Source of the DNA: Halovenus sp.
GTDB lineage: Archaea > Halobacteriota > Halobacteria > Halobacteriales > Haloarculaceae
Assembly (NCBI GenBank): GCA_003551945.1
Contig: PUNZ01000173.1
Coordinates: 1 to 64,000 of the forward strand
Direction: 5' to 3'
Length of the DNA stretch: 64,000 nucleotides
Below the pieces are notes generated by a model that worked only from the letters and a program-made list of their open reading frames with translations, was not told the DNA's origin and searched no databases. This document shows, one piece after another, positions 18,250-27,328 of this stretch. A program made the position numbers and the translations under genes. Numbering within the stretch: the first letter of the stretch is position 1; the number at the start of each line of letters is the position of its first letter.

Positions 18250-18571
18250 CATAAGGATATTTTAATTTATTAATATAATTCAAATTGGTACGTCGTATAT
18301 TTTGACGAACAGCCAATTAAAGCCCGTAAATAGATGTGTTTGTTCATTCGTAAGACCCCAATATAAACATACCGATGCTAGTGAACCACACTTGTGAACG
18401 GTGCAGGAAAACCCATATGAAAACATTCATAATGGATGTTAGTTTATATTCTTCCATTGTACTTTTTGAAAAGATAATTTGTCGATGGCGACTGGGTTAC
18501 TGAGCGCATTCTTGCGCGGCCATAGCAAGAAATGACCGATAGACACTTTCTCTCTTCGCCCATTCCACTGA
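18250..18571. other. AT-rich divergent intergenic region gltB / hydrolase
   Basis: About 320 bases between the gltB control region and the hydrolase at 18572. The segment 18238-18300 is strongly AT-rich (runs of t/a such as ttttaatttattaatata) and very likely holds the gltB TATA element. A second AT-rich patch (about 18430-18480) precedes the hydrolase. I see no convincing gene. A 42-codon frame at 18374 with one CxxC has unhalophilic codon use. Confidence 0.5.
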
Positions 18572-19297
18572 ATGATGCAACATCGAACAGAGCTTTCAGT
18601 CGACGGAGATAAACTCGTGGCAATCCATCATGAAGCAGCCAGCGACCGGTGGATACTCTTTTCGCATGGCTTCCTGAGCGACAAGGAAGGAAGTTACGAG
18701 TATCGAGCACAACGTGCAGTTGAGCAAGGATTTAACGCTGTTCGATTTGACCACCGCGGCTGTGGGGAATCCGACCTCCCCTTTTCCGAGCAAACGCTGA
18801 GTACCAGATTAGCGGATATGCAGGCTGTGATGGATGCCTTTTCAGTCGATTCGTGTCTCCTGTTTGGCTCCAGCTTTGGCGGGAAAGTTGCACTACATAC
18901 CGCTGCTGTCGATGACCGTGTACAGGGCGTTGCTGCCCGAGCGCCAGTCACATACAATCGACTCTTTGAGAGGTATCATCCTGAAAGCAAGAGTCCTCAA
19001 CAGACCAGCGACCATGATGTGTCTCTTCCAGTAGACTTTTTTGAGGATTTTTCAAGGTATCCATTTGAACAGGTCCTCGATAACTGTACAGTGCCACTCT
19101 GTCTGTTTCACGGAACAGCGGATGAGACGGTCCCAGTTACCACGACCCTCGAAGCGATTGGGGCGCTTGAAGCAGATGTCACCTTTCACCAGTTTGCCGG
19201 GGAAGGCCATCGATTTTCGAGGGCGGCCGAAGGCCGCTTACAAAATCAGTTATTCGACTGGATCCACCGCGAGGTACGCGAAGTACAGACCAAATAA
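18572..19297 (+). CDS. Alpha/beta hydrolase (serine hydrolase, intact triad)
   Basis: Protein of 241 residues. It has the full hydrolase layout: SHGFLSDKEG, FDHRGCGESD, the nucleophile elbow GSSFGG with Ser101, Asp in FHGTADETVP (about 195-200) and His in GEGHRFSRA near the C-terminus. This fits a small esterase or acyl-peptidase-like hydrolase; the substrate is unknown. Two adjacent ATG codons (18572 and 18575) could start it. It converges on the alkyltransferase-like gene, with about 18 bases between the two ends. Confidence 0.85.
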   Translation: MMQHRTELSVDGDKLVAIHHEAASDRWILFSHGFLSDKEGSYEYRAQRAVEQGFNAVRFDHRGCGESDLPFSEQTLSTRLADMQAVMDAFSVDSCLLFGSSFGGKVALHTAAVDDRVQGVAARAPVTYNRLFERYHPESKSPQQTSDHDVSLPVDFFEDFSRYPFEQVLDNCTVPLCLFHGTADETVPVTTTLEAIGALEADVTFHQFAGEGHRFSRAAEGRLQNQLFDWIHREVREVQTK

Positions 19298-19315
19298 CGA
19301 CAACGTGAACTCAGG

Positions 19316-19774
19316 TCAGATCCCTTCGACCGACCGGACTGCCGTTTCAACCCCTGGCGGTAACGCTGATGGGCCATCGGAAACACGATGTGTTGGAATC
19401 AGAACTGGGAGCGGGTTCCCGACCAACGCGTTTTGAACCGTTGGTAGGTGTTCGTCCGGGTCATGATCACCAGGCGTCATGCGGAGCAGTTGTGCCATCG
19501 AAACGGTCTCACCATAGGGCACAGTCCGCAACGTCTCCAGAATCTCTCGCTGTGGGGTCGGAACGGTAAGCGCCACGACCACATCCGAAAAGTCATCTTG
19601 TTCACCTGAAAAGAAAGCGACAATTCTTTCGAGTAACTCGTGGTCTGTCTGTGCATCCGCATCGAGTTGTGTCGGAAAACTCAGCGATAGAACCCGACCC
19701 TGTGCAATACCGAGTTGCACCGTTCGGTCAAGACCAGGGAGTTCACAGCCGTAAATACCAGTGGCGTCGGTCAT
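19316..19774 (-). CDS. Alkyltransferase-like protein (MGMT fold, catalytic Cys replaced by Thr)
   Basis: Protein of 152 residues with an MGMT/Ogt DNA-binding domain. The helix-turn-helix segment reads [15 protein letters not shown], and the active-site strand reads [12 protein letters not shown]. In alkyltransferases this motif is IPCHRV and the Cys accepts the alkyl group; here residue 128 is Thr, encoded ACA. Known alkyltransferase-like proteins carry Trp or another residue there and flag O6-alkylguanine for nucleotide excision repair instead of repairing it. The N-terminal extension of about 60 residues is acidic. It lies divergent from pelota. Confidence 0.75.
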   Translation of the reverse strand: MTDATGIYGCELPGLDRTVQLGIAQGRVLSLSFPTQLDADAQTDHELLERIVAFFSGEQDDFSDVVVALTVPTPQREILETLRTVPYGETVSMAQLLRMTPGDHDPDEHLPTVQNALVGNPLPVLIPTHRVSDGPSALPPGVETAVRSVEGI

Positions 19775-19868
19775 ACCATCATCACCGTGTGCTAGCCGGT
19801 TGAAGTTGTTGGACAGGACTACGGAGAGATATCAGCACGCACTTACCGGAGAACGACCAACTCGGAGT

Positions 19869-20936
19869 ATGCGAATCGCCGACCGGAGACAGGTCGAAGG
19901 TGGACAGGAACGGCTCACACTCGTTCCTGAGAGTCTTGATGACCTGTGGCATCTCTCACATATCATCATGCCCGGTGACAACGTCGCCGGCGATACCACT
20001 CGCCGGATACAGCGTGCTGAAGAGACACTCCGCGATACCGGTGGCGAACGGGAACACATCTGGGTAGAGATAGGTGTCGATGATGTCGAATTCGCCCAAT
20101 TTGCTAACCGTTTGCGTGTCAGCGGGGTCATCGAAGATTGTTCGCGCGAAGACCAACTTGGCCAACATCACACCCTGAATATCGAAGAGCACACCGAATT
20201 CGAACTCGAAAAGCGTCTCACACCGGACCAAAGCGAGCGACTGGAAAATGCTGTCGAAGCGACCGAAAATCCGGACGTTGCGGTTGCAACCGTCGAAGAA
20301 GGGCTCGCCCACGTCCATACAATTGCCCAATACGGCACGGAGGAACGCGCGACAATCAGCGGACCGACTGGAAAAGGAGAGTACGCACGACCCAGAAACG
20401 AACTGTTTGACGAGCTGGGAACCGTGCTTTCACGGCTGGATGTCGCGGCTATCATTCTCGCGGGTCCAGGATTTACAAAAAACGACGCATTGTCGTATCT
20501 CGAGGAGAAGTACCCTGACGTCGCATCACAAGTAACGACAGTCGATACGAGTAGCGTCGGCGATAGAGGAGTTCACGAAGTGCTGAAACGCGGGGCAGTA
20601 GAGGAGGTCCAAAAAGAAACCCGAATCGCCGACGAGTCAGCGCTTATTGATGAATTGATGGAGCGGTTACGGGACGGGCATACCGTCGCATATGGACCAG
20701 AACAGGTCCAAAAGGCGGCCGAGTATGGGGCCATTGAACAACTCCTTATCCTTGATGACAAGCTTCGAACCGAACGGACCAGCGAAGGCGAGTGGGATAT
20801 CGACGTCGACGATGTCGTTGAGACGACGACGCAGAAAGGCGGCGAGATTACTGTCTTTTCGAGCGAATTTGACCCGGGACAGCAACTCGCTAACGTTGGC
20901 GGGATTGCTGCGTTACTTCGGTACAGACTGGAGTGA
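19869..20936 (+). CDS. pelA: Pelota homologue, mRNA surveillance / ribosome rescue
   Basis: Protein of 355 residues homologous to Dom34/Pelota, which enters stalled ribosomes and recruits ABCE1 for splitting. The start at 19869 (MRIADR) is the family's normal beginning; the frame is open upstream but unlike the family. The N-terminal Sm-like domain includes [22 protein letters not shown]. The central eRF1-like domain has the [14 protein letters not shown] motif, and the C-terminal L7Ae-like domain ends [11 protein letters not shown]. As expected, no GGQ motif is present. A run of six T residues follows within 50 bases of the stop. Confidence 0.93.
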   Translation: MRIADRRQVEGGQERLTLVPESLDDLWHLSHIIMPGDNVAGDTTRRIQRAEETLRDTGGEREHIWVEIGVDDVEFAQFANRLRVSGVIEDCSREDQLGQHHTLNIEEHTEFELEKRLTPDQSERLENAVEATENPDVAVATVEEGLAHVHTIAQYGTEERATISGPTGKGEYARPRNELFDELGTVLSRLDVAAIILAGPGFTKNDALSYLEEKYPDVASQVTTVDTSSVGDRGVHEVLKRGAVEEVQKETRIADESALIDELMERLRDGHTVAYGPEQVQKAAEYGAIEQLLILDDKLRTERTSEGEWDIDVDDVVETTTQKGGEITVFSSEFDPGQQLANVGGIAALLRYRLE

Positions 20937-20979
20937 ATAGTTATCAAAATGATGTTTTGAGTGGGATTTGTCGAAACGA

Positions 20980-21001
20980 TTTTTTACGCTCGCTTCGAGC
21001 G
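20980..21001 (+). terminator. T-run plus short hairpin after pelA
   Basis: Six T residues (20980-20985) follow the pelA stop. A perfect six-base stem (CGCTCG/CGAGCG with loop ctt) sits at 20987-21001. Archaeal terminators are usually T-runs, so the T-run is the likelier signal. The hairpin lies between this and the next gene start and could instead belong to that gene's leader. Confidence 0.3.
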
Positions 21002-21029
21002 ACCCGTAGAGATAAAAACGGGCCACTAC

Positions 21030-22271
21030 ATGTCAGATGACAAATTATTACACGAGGGGGATGCACAGGAACGGACTATCAAAACGGCTGGACAAATTGT
21101 CAAATACAGCCGTGAGATTTATCACCTCGAATCCGTCGAGGAGGTCGCCAACCTCACGTTAGAAGCAACGCCACACTTCATTGACGGGCACCCAACACCA
21201 ACGCTCTTTGAGATACGCGATGGGGCGGTACGAATGCTTGCCAGTATGGCCGTTGACGCGGACAATGAAGAGGGGACTGATTCGCTCGCTAACACCGCGT
21301 ACGAAACACAATCGGTTGTTGTCTGTGCCGGCCCGGGGACGGAATTTGCGTATCAAAGCGAAGACCTGCAGTTCGTTTCACCAAGCGAGTATGAGAGAGA
21401 CACAGATGGAACCGTCACTGTTGCAGCCCCAACAGTGTACACTGATGACGCCGGGGACTCTGGTGCGGTATTACTTGTCCGATGGCGCTCGCTTCCAACC
21501 GTTGAGATGTATCACGTCAAGCCAGTTGATTACCTTGCAGAGCACGTGGCGACCGCGATCGTCAACATCCGCTCGCGTGAACGACTTGAGCGCGCCAGAA
21601 ACGACCTGGCCAGACGGAAGGAGATGCTCGAAGTGTATGATACATTGCTCCGTCACGACATCGGCAACGACCTGCAGGTAATAAACGGATTTACTGAGGT
21701 TGCTCTGGCAGAGATGGATACCGAATCCCCCGCATATGAGCACATTGAAAGAGTGTACCGTACAGGCCAAGATGCAGCAGCCCTCATCAACGCAGTTGGA
21801 GAGACAATCAAAACACTCCAAGAAGAAGATGAACCAGAGAGACAATCCCTGAGTGCAATTCTCACCGCATCCGTCGAGAATGTCCGCATGAAATTTGACT
21901 CGCTAGAAGTCAAGTACCAGCCATCGGCGTTCGCTTATGATGTGTATGCCGGCGACCTTGCTGAATCTGTCTTTACCAATATTCTCTCGAATGCGGCAGT
22001 TCACAACGACGATGAAGTGACCGTCTGGCTCTCCGCTGAAGACAGTAAATACGGCCACGTCACGGTAACCATCGAAGATGACGGATGTGGGGTTAATGAC
22101 GGACTAGATGAGACACTCTTTCAGATGGGAAAAAAAGGACCGCACAGCGACGGAACAGGGCTTGGTCTTGGGTTAGCACGGACCCTTATTACCGCCTATG
22201 GCGGGTCGATTGAACTCACAGACAGTCAGTATGGTGGCGCTGCGTTCGAAATTACCCTCAAGACAGCGTGA
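21030..22271 (+). CDS. Sensor histidine kinase with N-terminal GAF-like domain
   Basis: Soluble kinase of 413 residues. Residues about 20-180 look like a GAF domain (ESVEEVANLTLEATPHF start, AVLLVRW strand). The phosphoacceptor helix has the H-box LLRHDIGNDLQV with His209. The HATPase domain shows NILSNAAVHN, EDDGCGVN and GTGLGLGLAR. No transmembrane segment is visible, so it probably senses an internal or small-molecule signal. ATG at 21030 is chosen; an in-frame start at 20961 would add a low-quality leader through a hairpin. No response regulator is adjacent. Confidence 0.8.
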   Translation: MSDDKLLHEGDAQERTIKTAGQIVKYSREIYHLESVEEVANLTLEATPHFIDGHPTPTLFEIRDGAVRMLASMAVDADNEEGTDSLANTAYETQSVVVCAGPGTEFAYQSEDLQFVSPSEYERDTDGTVTVAAPTVYTDDAGDSGAVLLVRWRSLPTVEMYHVKPVDYLAEHVATAIVNIRSRERLERARNDLARRKEMLEVYDTLLRHDIGNDLQVINGFTEVALAEMDTESPAYEHIERVYRTGQDAAALINAVGETIKTLQEEDEPERQSLSAILTASVENVRMKFDSLEVKYQPSAFAYDVYAGDLAESVFTNILSNAAVHNDDEVTVWLSAEDSKYGHVTVTIEDDGCGVNDGLDETLFQMGKKGPHSDGTGLGLGLARTLITAYGGSIELTDSQYGGAAFEITLKTA

Positions 22272-22278
22272 AAACCGC

Positions 22279-23034
22279 TTACAGAGAGATGGTTTGTCCA
22301 TCTGCCGCAATCGAAACCTCACCGTCGTAGTGAGTGGAGAGCGAGCTAAGCATCTCCTCGTGTCTCCCCTCCGTATGTGGATAGAGATGAGTCAAGTAGA
22401 GGTCGCCGATAGTCGCATCTGTTTGTGCAAGGACCCTTCCAAGTTGGGATGGGGTCGGATGATTTGAGACATCAAGCGAATCGGGGAACGAACAGTCATG
22501 AACGAGTATGGACGCTCCATCAGCGAACGTAATGAGTTCCTCGAACGCTTCGGTATCTCCAGAGAAGACCAGAGAGTTCTCGCTCGAGGGGTGGGTAATC
22601 CGGTAGGCAAGACACGGCATCGAGTGCCGAGTAAGATGTGTCTGTATGCTAAATCCATCGAGCTCATACTCGTCCATGGGTTCAAATTCGTAAAATGTGA
22701 ACGTGATTCGGTCCTGCATGTACTCGTGGACAGCAAGTAACTCTCTGACGAGTTGCTCGGTTCCGTCAGGGCCAGCAATAGTCAACTCAGTTTCTCCAGC
22801 GAGCCATCGAGCTTTGAGGAGGACTAGTAGGTCAGAAACATGGTCAAGATGATGATGTGTCAAAAGGAGCGTGTCAACTCCCTCGTAGCCACTGTCGGTT
22901 CTGGCAAGCCCATGAAGCACACCGCTTCCGCAATCGATAAGAAGCGTCTCTTCTCCTGCTTCGAGCAAGAGACCAGTTTGAAATCGGGTTCCCGTTGGCA
23001 TTGCACTTCCCGTCCCAATAAACGTGAGTTCCAT
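22279..23034 (-). CDS. MBL-fold metallohydrolase (RNase Z-like)
   Basis: Protein of 251 residues. It begins MELTFIGTGSAMP, the usual RNase Z/MBL opening. The metal-binding motif is THHHLDH, with later metal ligands around FSGDTEAFEEL and HLYPHTEGRHEEM. It resembles the RNase Z-like subgroup, but the exosite of true tRNA 3' processing enzymes is not obvious, so it could be another phosphodiesterase or hydrolase. It converges tail-to-tail with the GAF kinase (7 bases between stops). Confidence 0.8.
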   Translation of the reverse strand: MELTFIGTGSAMPTGTRFQTGLLLEAGEETLLIDCGSGVLHGLARTDSGYEGVDTLLLTHHHLDHVSDLLVLLKARWLAGETELTIAGPDGTEQLVRELLAVHEYMQDRITFTFYEFEPMDEYELDGFSIQTHLTRHSMPCLAYRITHPSSENSLVFSGDTEAFEELITFADGASILVHDCSFPDSLDVSNHPTPSQLGRVLAQTDATIGDLYLTHLYPHTEGRHEEMLSSLSTHYDGEVSIAADGQTISL

Positions 23035-23166
23035 GCCTACTTACAAACAGGCAGGAAAGTTAGGTGTTAACCCCAACCACCAGAACTGGTGCTGCTCACC
23101 TTCGGTAGTTTTAATTATCTGAGCGTCGGCAATCTGAGTACACATATCGTGCTTTTACAGACAGTT

Positions 23167-25272
23167 ATGTCCGATTTAATATCTAATTTTGGTGTCGGAT
23201 TCGAGTTGGAGCCGTTGAACTTCCTGTATGAATCACCAGGCTGGCCGGTTGAGGAGCCCGTGCTCATTTTCACCCTTGCACTGTTGGCATTCCTCGTTGG
23301 GCCGTTGGTAATAGAGCGATTGGGCCAGCCGGGGATTGTGGGGATTGTTCTTCTCGGTGCAGCGCTGGGCCCCGGTGGATTAAACCTTCTTGAGGAGTCG
23401 GAGACAATCGTCCTCCTTGGAAACGTCGGCCTGGTCTATCTCCTCTTTACTGTCGGATTGGAGATGGATTTGCGTGGGTTCAAACAAGACCCGGACAGCG
23501 CCGCAATATTCGGGTTGACAAGTTTTTTCGTTCCGTTTACTCTCGGGACTGGCGCTGGTGTTGTCCTGTTGGACCTTGATATCTGGGCAGCGCTGTTGTT
23601 GGCTGCAGTGTTTGCCTCGCACACGCTGCTTGCATATCCGATTGCGAACAAATATGGTGTGACGAAAAACCGGGCGGTGACGGCAGTGTTTGGCGGGATT
23701 CTCTTTACCGATACACTTGCGTTAATTATTCTCGCGCTGGTTGTCGGTGGCCATGATGGGGGGCTGACGCCGATACTGTTGCTGGATATTGCCCTGTCGT
23801 TGGTCATTCTTTTCGGTGCAACCTGGTTCGTTGTTGGCAGAACAGCACGGTGGTTTTTCCAAAACTTTAGCGAGGAGAGTTACTTTGAGTTCCTTTTCGT
23901 CGCGGTGGTTTTCTTCGCCGCTGCGTCCCTTGCAGAGTTACTTGATATCGCAGCCATTCTCGGGGCGTTCGTTGCGGGGATCGCGCTCAATCGGTTGATT
24001 CCACCGGGTGGAACGCTGATGACCCGTATCGAGTTTGTCGGAAATGCCCTCTTCATCCCGTTTTTCCTCCTCTGGGTCGGAATCTTGGTCGACCCAGCAG
24101 TGATTCTGGACGGTCCACGGACGCTCCAAGTGGCCGGTGTCATCATCGTCGTCATGTTCATCGGTAAATGGCTCGCCGCACAGGCAGTTGGAACCGTTAA
24201 AGGATACGATGGAAATGAGCGCAGCGTGATATTTGGCCTCTCAACTGGACAGGCCGCTGCTGCACTTGCAGTGACGATTATCGGCGTCGAGGAAGGGCTC
24301 TTTTCCGAAGCGGTCCTCAACGCTGTCGTCCTCCTGTTGTTAGTAACGGCAATCATCAGTCCATGGCTGACCCGTCGTGCAAGCAACAAGTTGGCACTGG
24401 CTCGGGAAGCGACGGAAGATGATGGTGAGGTAACAGACCCCAGAATTCTGTTGCCACTCTCTCATCACGCAGAACAACAGCGACGGTTGCTTGAGTTCTC
24501 TTTTGTGCTCAAATCGGAGACGAAAGAACAACCGGTGAATGTACTAACCGTTATCAGCCCATCAGGTGGCGAAGAGGAGACCGAACAACGTGTTGCAGAG
24601 ACGCGTGAATCGATGGGTGACCTTGTCGAGATTGGTAACGAAGCGGATGTACAGCTTGAAACGGAGACCCGCGTGAACCATAATCCGGCATCAGGAATCG
24701 TCCGTGGCTCGGTGGAGGTCCAAGCTGACATGATTCTGATGGGCTGGGACGCCAAACAGTCGCTGACCCACCGAATGTTCGGGAGCGTTATCGACAGAGT
24801 GCTCGAACGCACGCGGGTGCCGGTGTTGATCGCCCGGCTTGGCCACCCGATTAATACGACCGAACGGATGTTTGTGGTTGTCCCTCACGGGGTCGATACG
24901 CAGGAAGGCTTTTTCGAGGGAGTTCATTTCGTAAAAAAGATTGCAGACCGAGTGAACGCTGAGCTGGAGGTGTTGCTCATTGGCAGTAGCGAAGACCAGT
25001 ATAACCGGCTGTTTGAACTCGTTGAGCCCGAACTTGAGGCGACGTTCACAGAACTTGAGTCATGGAACAAACTACTCCCATACCTCGAAGACACATCCAA
25101 CGAGAATGACCTAGTCACCGTCCTCTCACCACGACAGGGACGTGTTGGGTGGCACGAACGGCTTCGGACCCTTCCGGTTGATTTGGAAGGTTTGCCACCA
25201 GCATCGTTTGTCGTCGTGACGCTCCGCGAAGACGATCCAGAGTACGACCGGAAGTTCCTCCAATACGGCTAA
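23167..25272 (+). CDS. CPA2-type cation:proton antiporter with C-terminal Usp region
   Basis: Membrane protein of 701 residues. About 12 hydrophobic segments (residues 30-390) carry the Na+/H+ exchanger family landmarks: FTVGLEMDLRGF, a helix with acidic residues FTDTLALIILA, and LLDIAAILGAFVAGIALNRL. The C-terminal 290 residues contain one or two universal-stress-protein-like domains (DMILMGWDAKQSLTHRMFGSVIDRVLERTRVPVLIARLG is typical in pattern). It probably exchanges Na+ or K+ for protons, with nucleotide-linked control through the Usp part. ATG at 23167 is preferred over 23089. A decayed tandem copy of its last eight codons follows the stop. Confidence 0.85.
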   Translation: MSDLISNFGVGFELEPLNFLYESPGWPVEEPVLIFTLALLAFLVGPLVIERLGQPGIVGIVLLGAALGPGGLNLLEESETIVLLGNVGLVYLLFTVGLEMDLRGFKQDPDSAAIFGLTSFFVPFTLGTGAGVVLLDLDIWAALLLAAVFASHTLLAYPIANKYGVTKNRAVTAVFGGILFTDTLALIILALVVGGHDGGLTPILLLDIALSLVILFGATWFVVGRTARWFFQNFSEESYFEFLFVAVVFFAAASLAELLDIAAILGAFVAGIALNRLIPPGGTLMTRIEFVGNALFIPFFLLWVGILVDPAVILDGPRTLQVAGVIIVVMFIGKWLAAQAVGTVKGYDGNERSVIFGLSTGQAAAALAVTIIGVEEGLFSEAVLNAVVLLLLVTAIISPWLTRRASNKLALAREATEDDGEVTDPRILLPLSHHAEQQRRLLEFSFVLKSETKEQPVNVLTVISPSGGEEETEQRVAETRESMGDLVEIGNEADVQLETETRVNHNPASGIVRGSVEVQADMILMGWDAKQSLTHRMFGSVIDRVLERTRVPVLIARLGHPINTTERMFVVVPHGVDTQEGFFEGVHFVKKIADRVNAELEVLLIGSSEDQYNRLFELVEPELEATFTELESWNKLLPYLEDTSNENDLVTVLSPRQGRVGWHERLRTLPVDLEGLPPASFVVVTLREDDPEYDRKFLQYG

Positions 25273-25296
25273 CGGAAATTCTTCTAATACGGCTTA
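25249..25296 (+). repeat. 24-bp tandem duplication at the 3' end of the antiporter gene
   Basis: Bases 25249-25272 (the last codons and stop of the antiporter) and 25273-25296 are 24-base units with no gap and 20 of 24 identical positions. Three of the four differences are transitions. The second copy would read the same peptide (RKF..YG) but carries stop codons, so it is non-coding. A replication slip or an old recombination footprint would both explain it. Confidence 0.7.
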
Positions 25297-25320
25297 TAGC
25301 TACGATCGGCGGCGCAAGCA

Positions 25321-27000
25321 TCACGTGTCTGCTTCCCACTGATTGCGGAGTTCTTTTCGCTGTATTTTACCGGTTGAAGTCTGTGGCAGCGACTCCACGA
25401 CATGGATTGCGGCTGGATACTCATATTGCGCCAGACGCTCTCGCACGCGCTCTTGAATTTCTCTTCGGAGCGTATCATGGTCGGTTGTTTCCTCCTTAGT
25501 CAAAACGACATACGCGTGGATTTCCTCGCCAACGGTTTCATCAGGAACACCGATAACGCCAGCCTGTTCGACCTGTGGGTGAGAGAGAATCGTCTGTTCA
25601 ATCTCCGTTGGCCCGACCCGGTACCCTTTTGAGAGGATGATATCGTCTTTCCGGGAGACGAACCAGAGAGAGCCGTCCTCGTCCTGTTTCGCCAGGTCAC
25701 CGGTGAGATACCATCCGTCTGCGGTCTGTTTCTCCGCCGTCGCCCCTGGGTTGTTCCAGTATTCGGTAAAAAAGACGCGCTCATCAGCCGGCTTGACTGC
25801 AATCTCACCGATAGTGTCTGTCTGCAGCGGTTCGTGCGTCTCGGGGTCTACAACCGCCACCTCGTATCCTGGAAGGGGTTTTCCCATGCTCCCTGCTTGT
25901 GCCTCAAACCACCGAGCACAGTTACCAACACAGAGATTCAACTCTGTCTGGCCGTAAAATTCGTTGAGCGAGACGTTTTCGAACGCCTCATCCACCCAGT
26001 CCATAATTTCTGGCGTCAGCGGCTCTCCAGCGGCAGCGAGCGTCTGTAACGACAGGTCGTAGATTTCTTCGGGCTCAGAAATACTCATCAACAGTCGAAG
26101 GGCAGTTGGGGGCATGAATGCGTGTGTAACCGCCTGCTCTGAAAGATGGGAAAAAACCTGCGTCGGGTCGAACGCATCCCGAGGCCACCCAACGACCGTC
26201 GCACCATAATGCCAACCAGCAAACAGCGTCCCACCAAGTGCTGCGCCCCATGCCCAATCTGCAGGCGTCCACAGCGTTCCCGCTGTGAGGGACTGGTCAA
26301 AGTAATTGAAAGCCGCCGCTGCCCGCCCCAGCCACAGGGCATGACTGTGTAAAACTCCTTTCGGCGGGCCGGTGCTCCCGCTCGTGTACATAATCGCAGA
26401 TGGCGTCTCTGGTGTGGAATCGTATACTTCTGTGTGCGAGGATTGGTCTGCAAGGAGGGTCTCAAATCCGATGATTTCTTCGCTTGATTTGTCACCGACC
26501 TCGATGACATGTTCTAAGCGCTCGCAGTGTCCTCGAATTTCCTGAATGGTCTCGCTCACAGCTGGGTCAACGACGACTGCCCGCGCACCGCTATCGGCAA
26601 GGCGATACTGTAACGCATCCGAACCAAACAGCACTGTCAGCGGAACTGAGACCGCCCCAAGTTTCCAGTTGGCGAGATGCGTGAGTGGATTCGCCGGTTT
26701 TTGTGGGACGACGACACCGACACGGTCACCGGCTTCAATACCCAGTTCACGGAACCCATTAGCAAGTTTGCTGGAAAGAGTATCCAACTCCCGGAACGTG
26801 TAGCTTCGCTCGACTGATGGTGCGCTTGAAGATTTTGTGTTTGTTTCTGTAGACGTGCAGTATCTCAGCGCCTCACGGTCTGGGTCCGAGTGCTTTTGCA
26901 CAAAATCCACAGCAGGGTTGTAACTATCTGGGAGGGTCCAAGAAAATGAGTTTTGGGCGGTTTCGTAGGTGTCGTACGGTTCCATCACTCGCCATGACAT
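25321..27000 (-). CDS. AMP-dependent acyl-CoA synthetase
   Basis: Adenylate-forming ligase of 559 residues, probably activating a short- or medium-chain carboxylic acid to its CoA thioester. The AMP-binding signature YTSGSTGPPKG, the NEFYGQTE motif, the hinge region TGDLAKQDEDG and the C-terminal catalytic Lys motif TSTGKIQRKELR are all present in order. Length and spacing match the ACSM/acetyl-CoA synthetase-like group more than long-chain ligases. Met at 26985 could also start it. Confidence 0.88.
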   Translation of the reverse strand: MSWRVMEPYDTYETAQNSFSWTLPDSYNPAVDFVQKHSDPDREALRYCTSTETNTKSSSAPSVERSYTFRELDTLSSKLANGFRELGIEAGDRVGVVVPQKPANPLTHLANWKLGAVSVPLTVLFGSDALQYRLADSGARAVVVDPAVSETIQEIRGHCERLEHVIEVGDKSSEEIIGFETLLADQSSHTEVYDSTPETPSAIMYTSGSTGPPKGVLHSHALWLGRAAAAFNYFDQSLTAGTLWTPADWAWGAALGGTLFAGWHYGATVVGWPRDAFDPTQVFSHLSEQAVTHAFMPPTALRLLMSISEPEEIYDLSLQTLAAAGEPLTPEIMDWVDEAFENVSLNEFYGQTELNLCVGNCARWFEAQAGSMGKPLPGYEVAVVDPETHEPLQTDTIGEIAVKPADERVFFTEYWNNPGATAEKQTADGWYLTGDLAKQDEDGSLWFVSRKDDIILSKGYRVGPTEIEQTILSHPQVEQAGVIGVPDETVGEEIHAYVVLTKEETTDHDTLRREIQERVRERLAQYEYPAAIHVVESLPQTSTGKIQRKELRNQWEADT

Positions 27001-27059
27001 ACCGTTGTTTCGGAGAACGGTGATTTATCGCCATTGGTTATGATGGGCAAAAGAGCAGT

Positions 27060-27203
27060 TCAGTTGTATAACTCTACAGTATAATCCGACTGGAGCCATG
27101 CATCGGGTTGCTCTCTATCATACAGAAGCACATCCTCGCTTCCAAGGGTTATCGTTGCATACCGTGATTCTGAATCGTCTAGTGTCTCCATCTGTTCGCT
27201 CAT
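27060..27203 (-). CDS. Small acidic protein, 47 codons (DUF7331-like)
   Basis: A 47-residue frame from ATG (27203-27201) to TGA (27062-27060). It reads MSEQMETLDD, then YATITLGSEDVLLYD, then PDAWLQSDYTVEL, and is strongly acidic. It matches the look of a family of tiny haloarchaeal proteins with a D-V-x-x-Y-D ... AWxQSD pattern, which I recall as DUF7331. An AT-rich box (about 27235-27250, tataca on the minus strand) lies upstream. The function is unknown. Confidence 0.7.
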   Translation of the reverse strand: MSEQMETLDDSESRYATITLGSEDVLLYDREQPDAWLQSDYTVELYN

Positions 27204-27328
27204 GGTTTCGGTTTCGCGTATGGGTGAGTATGACATGCAAGTGTATAACGATTCCCCTCAAACCAGCTGACGGGACACCGGCTAGGCAAATCAAATGAAT
27301 TTTCACTGTTGCACTAAACTGTTCAGTT

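Noticed and set aside
18374..18502. 42-codon frame with a CxxC pair between gltB and the hydrolase
   Set aside because: Codon use and composition are not halophilic and nothing else supports it; the AT-rich region is better explained as promoters.
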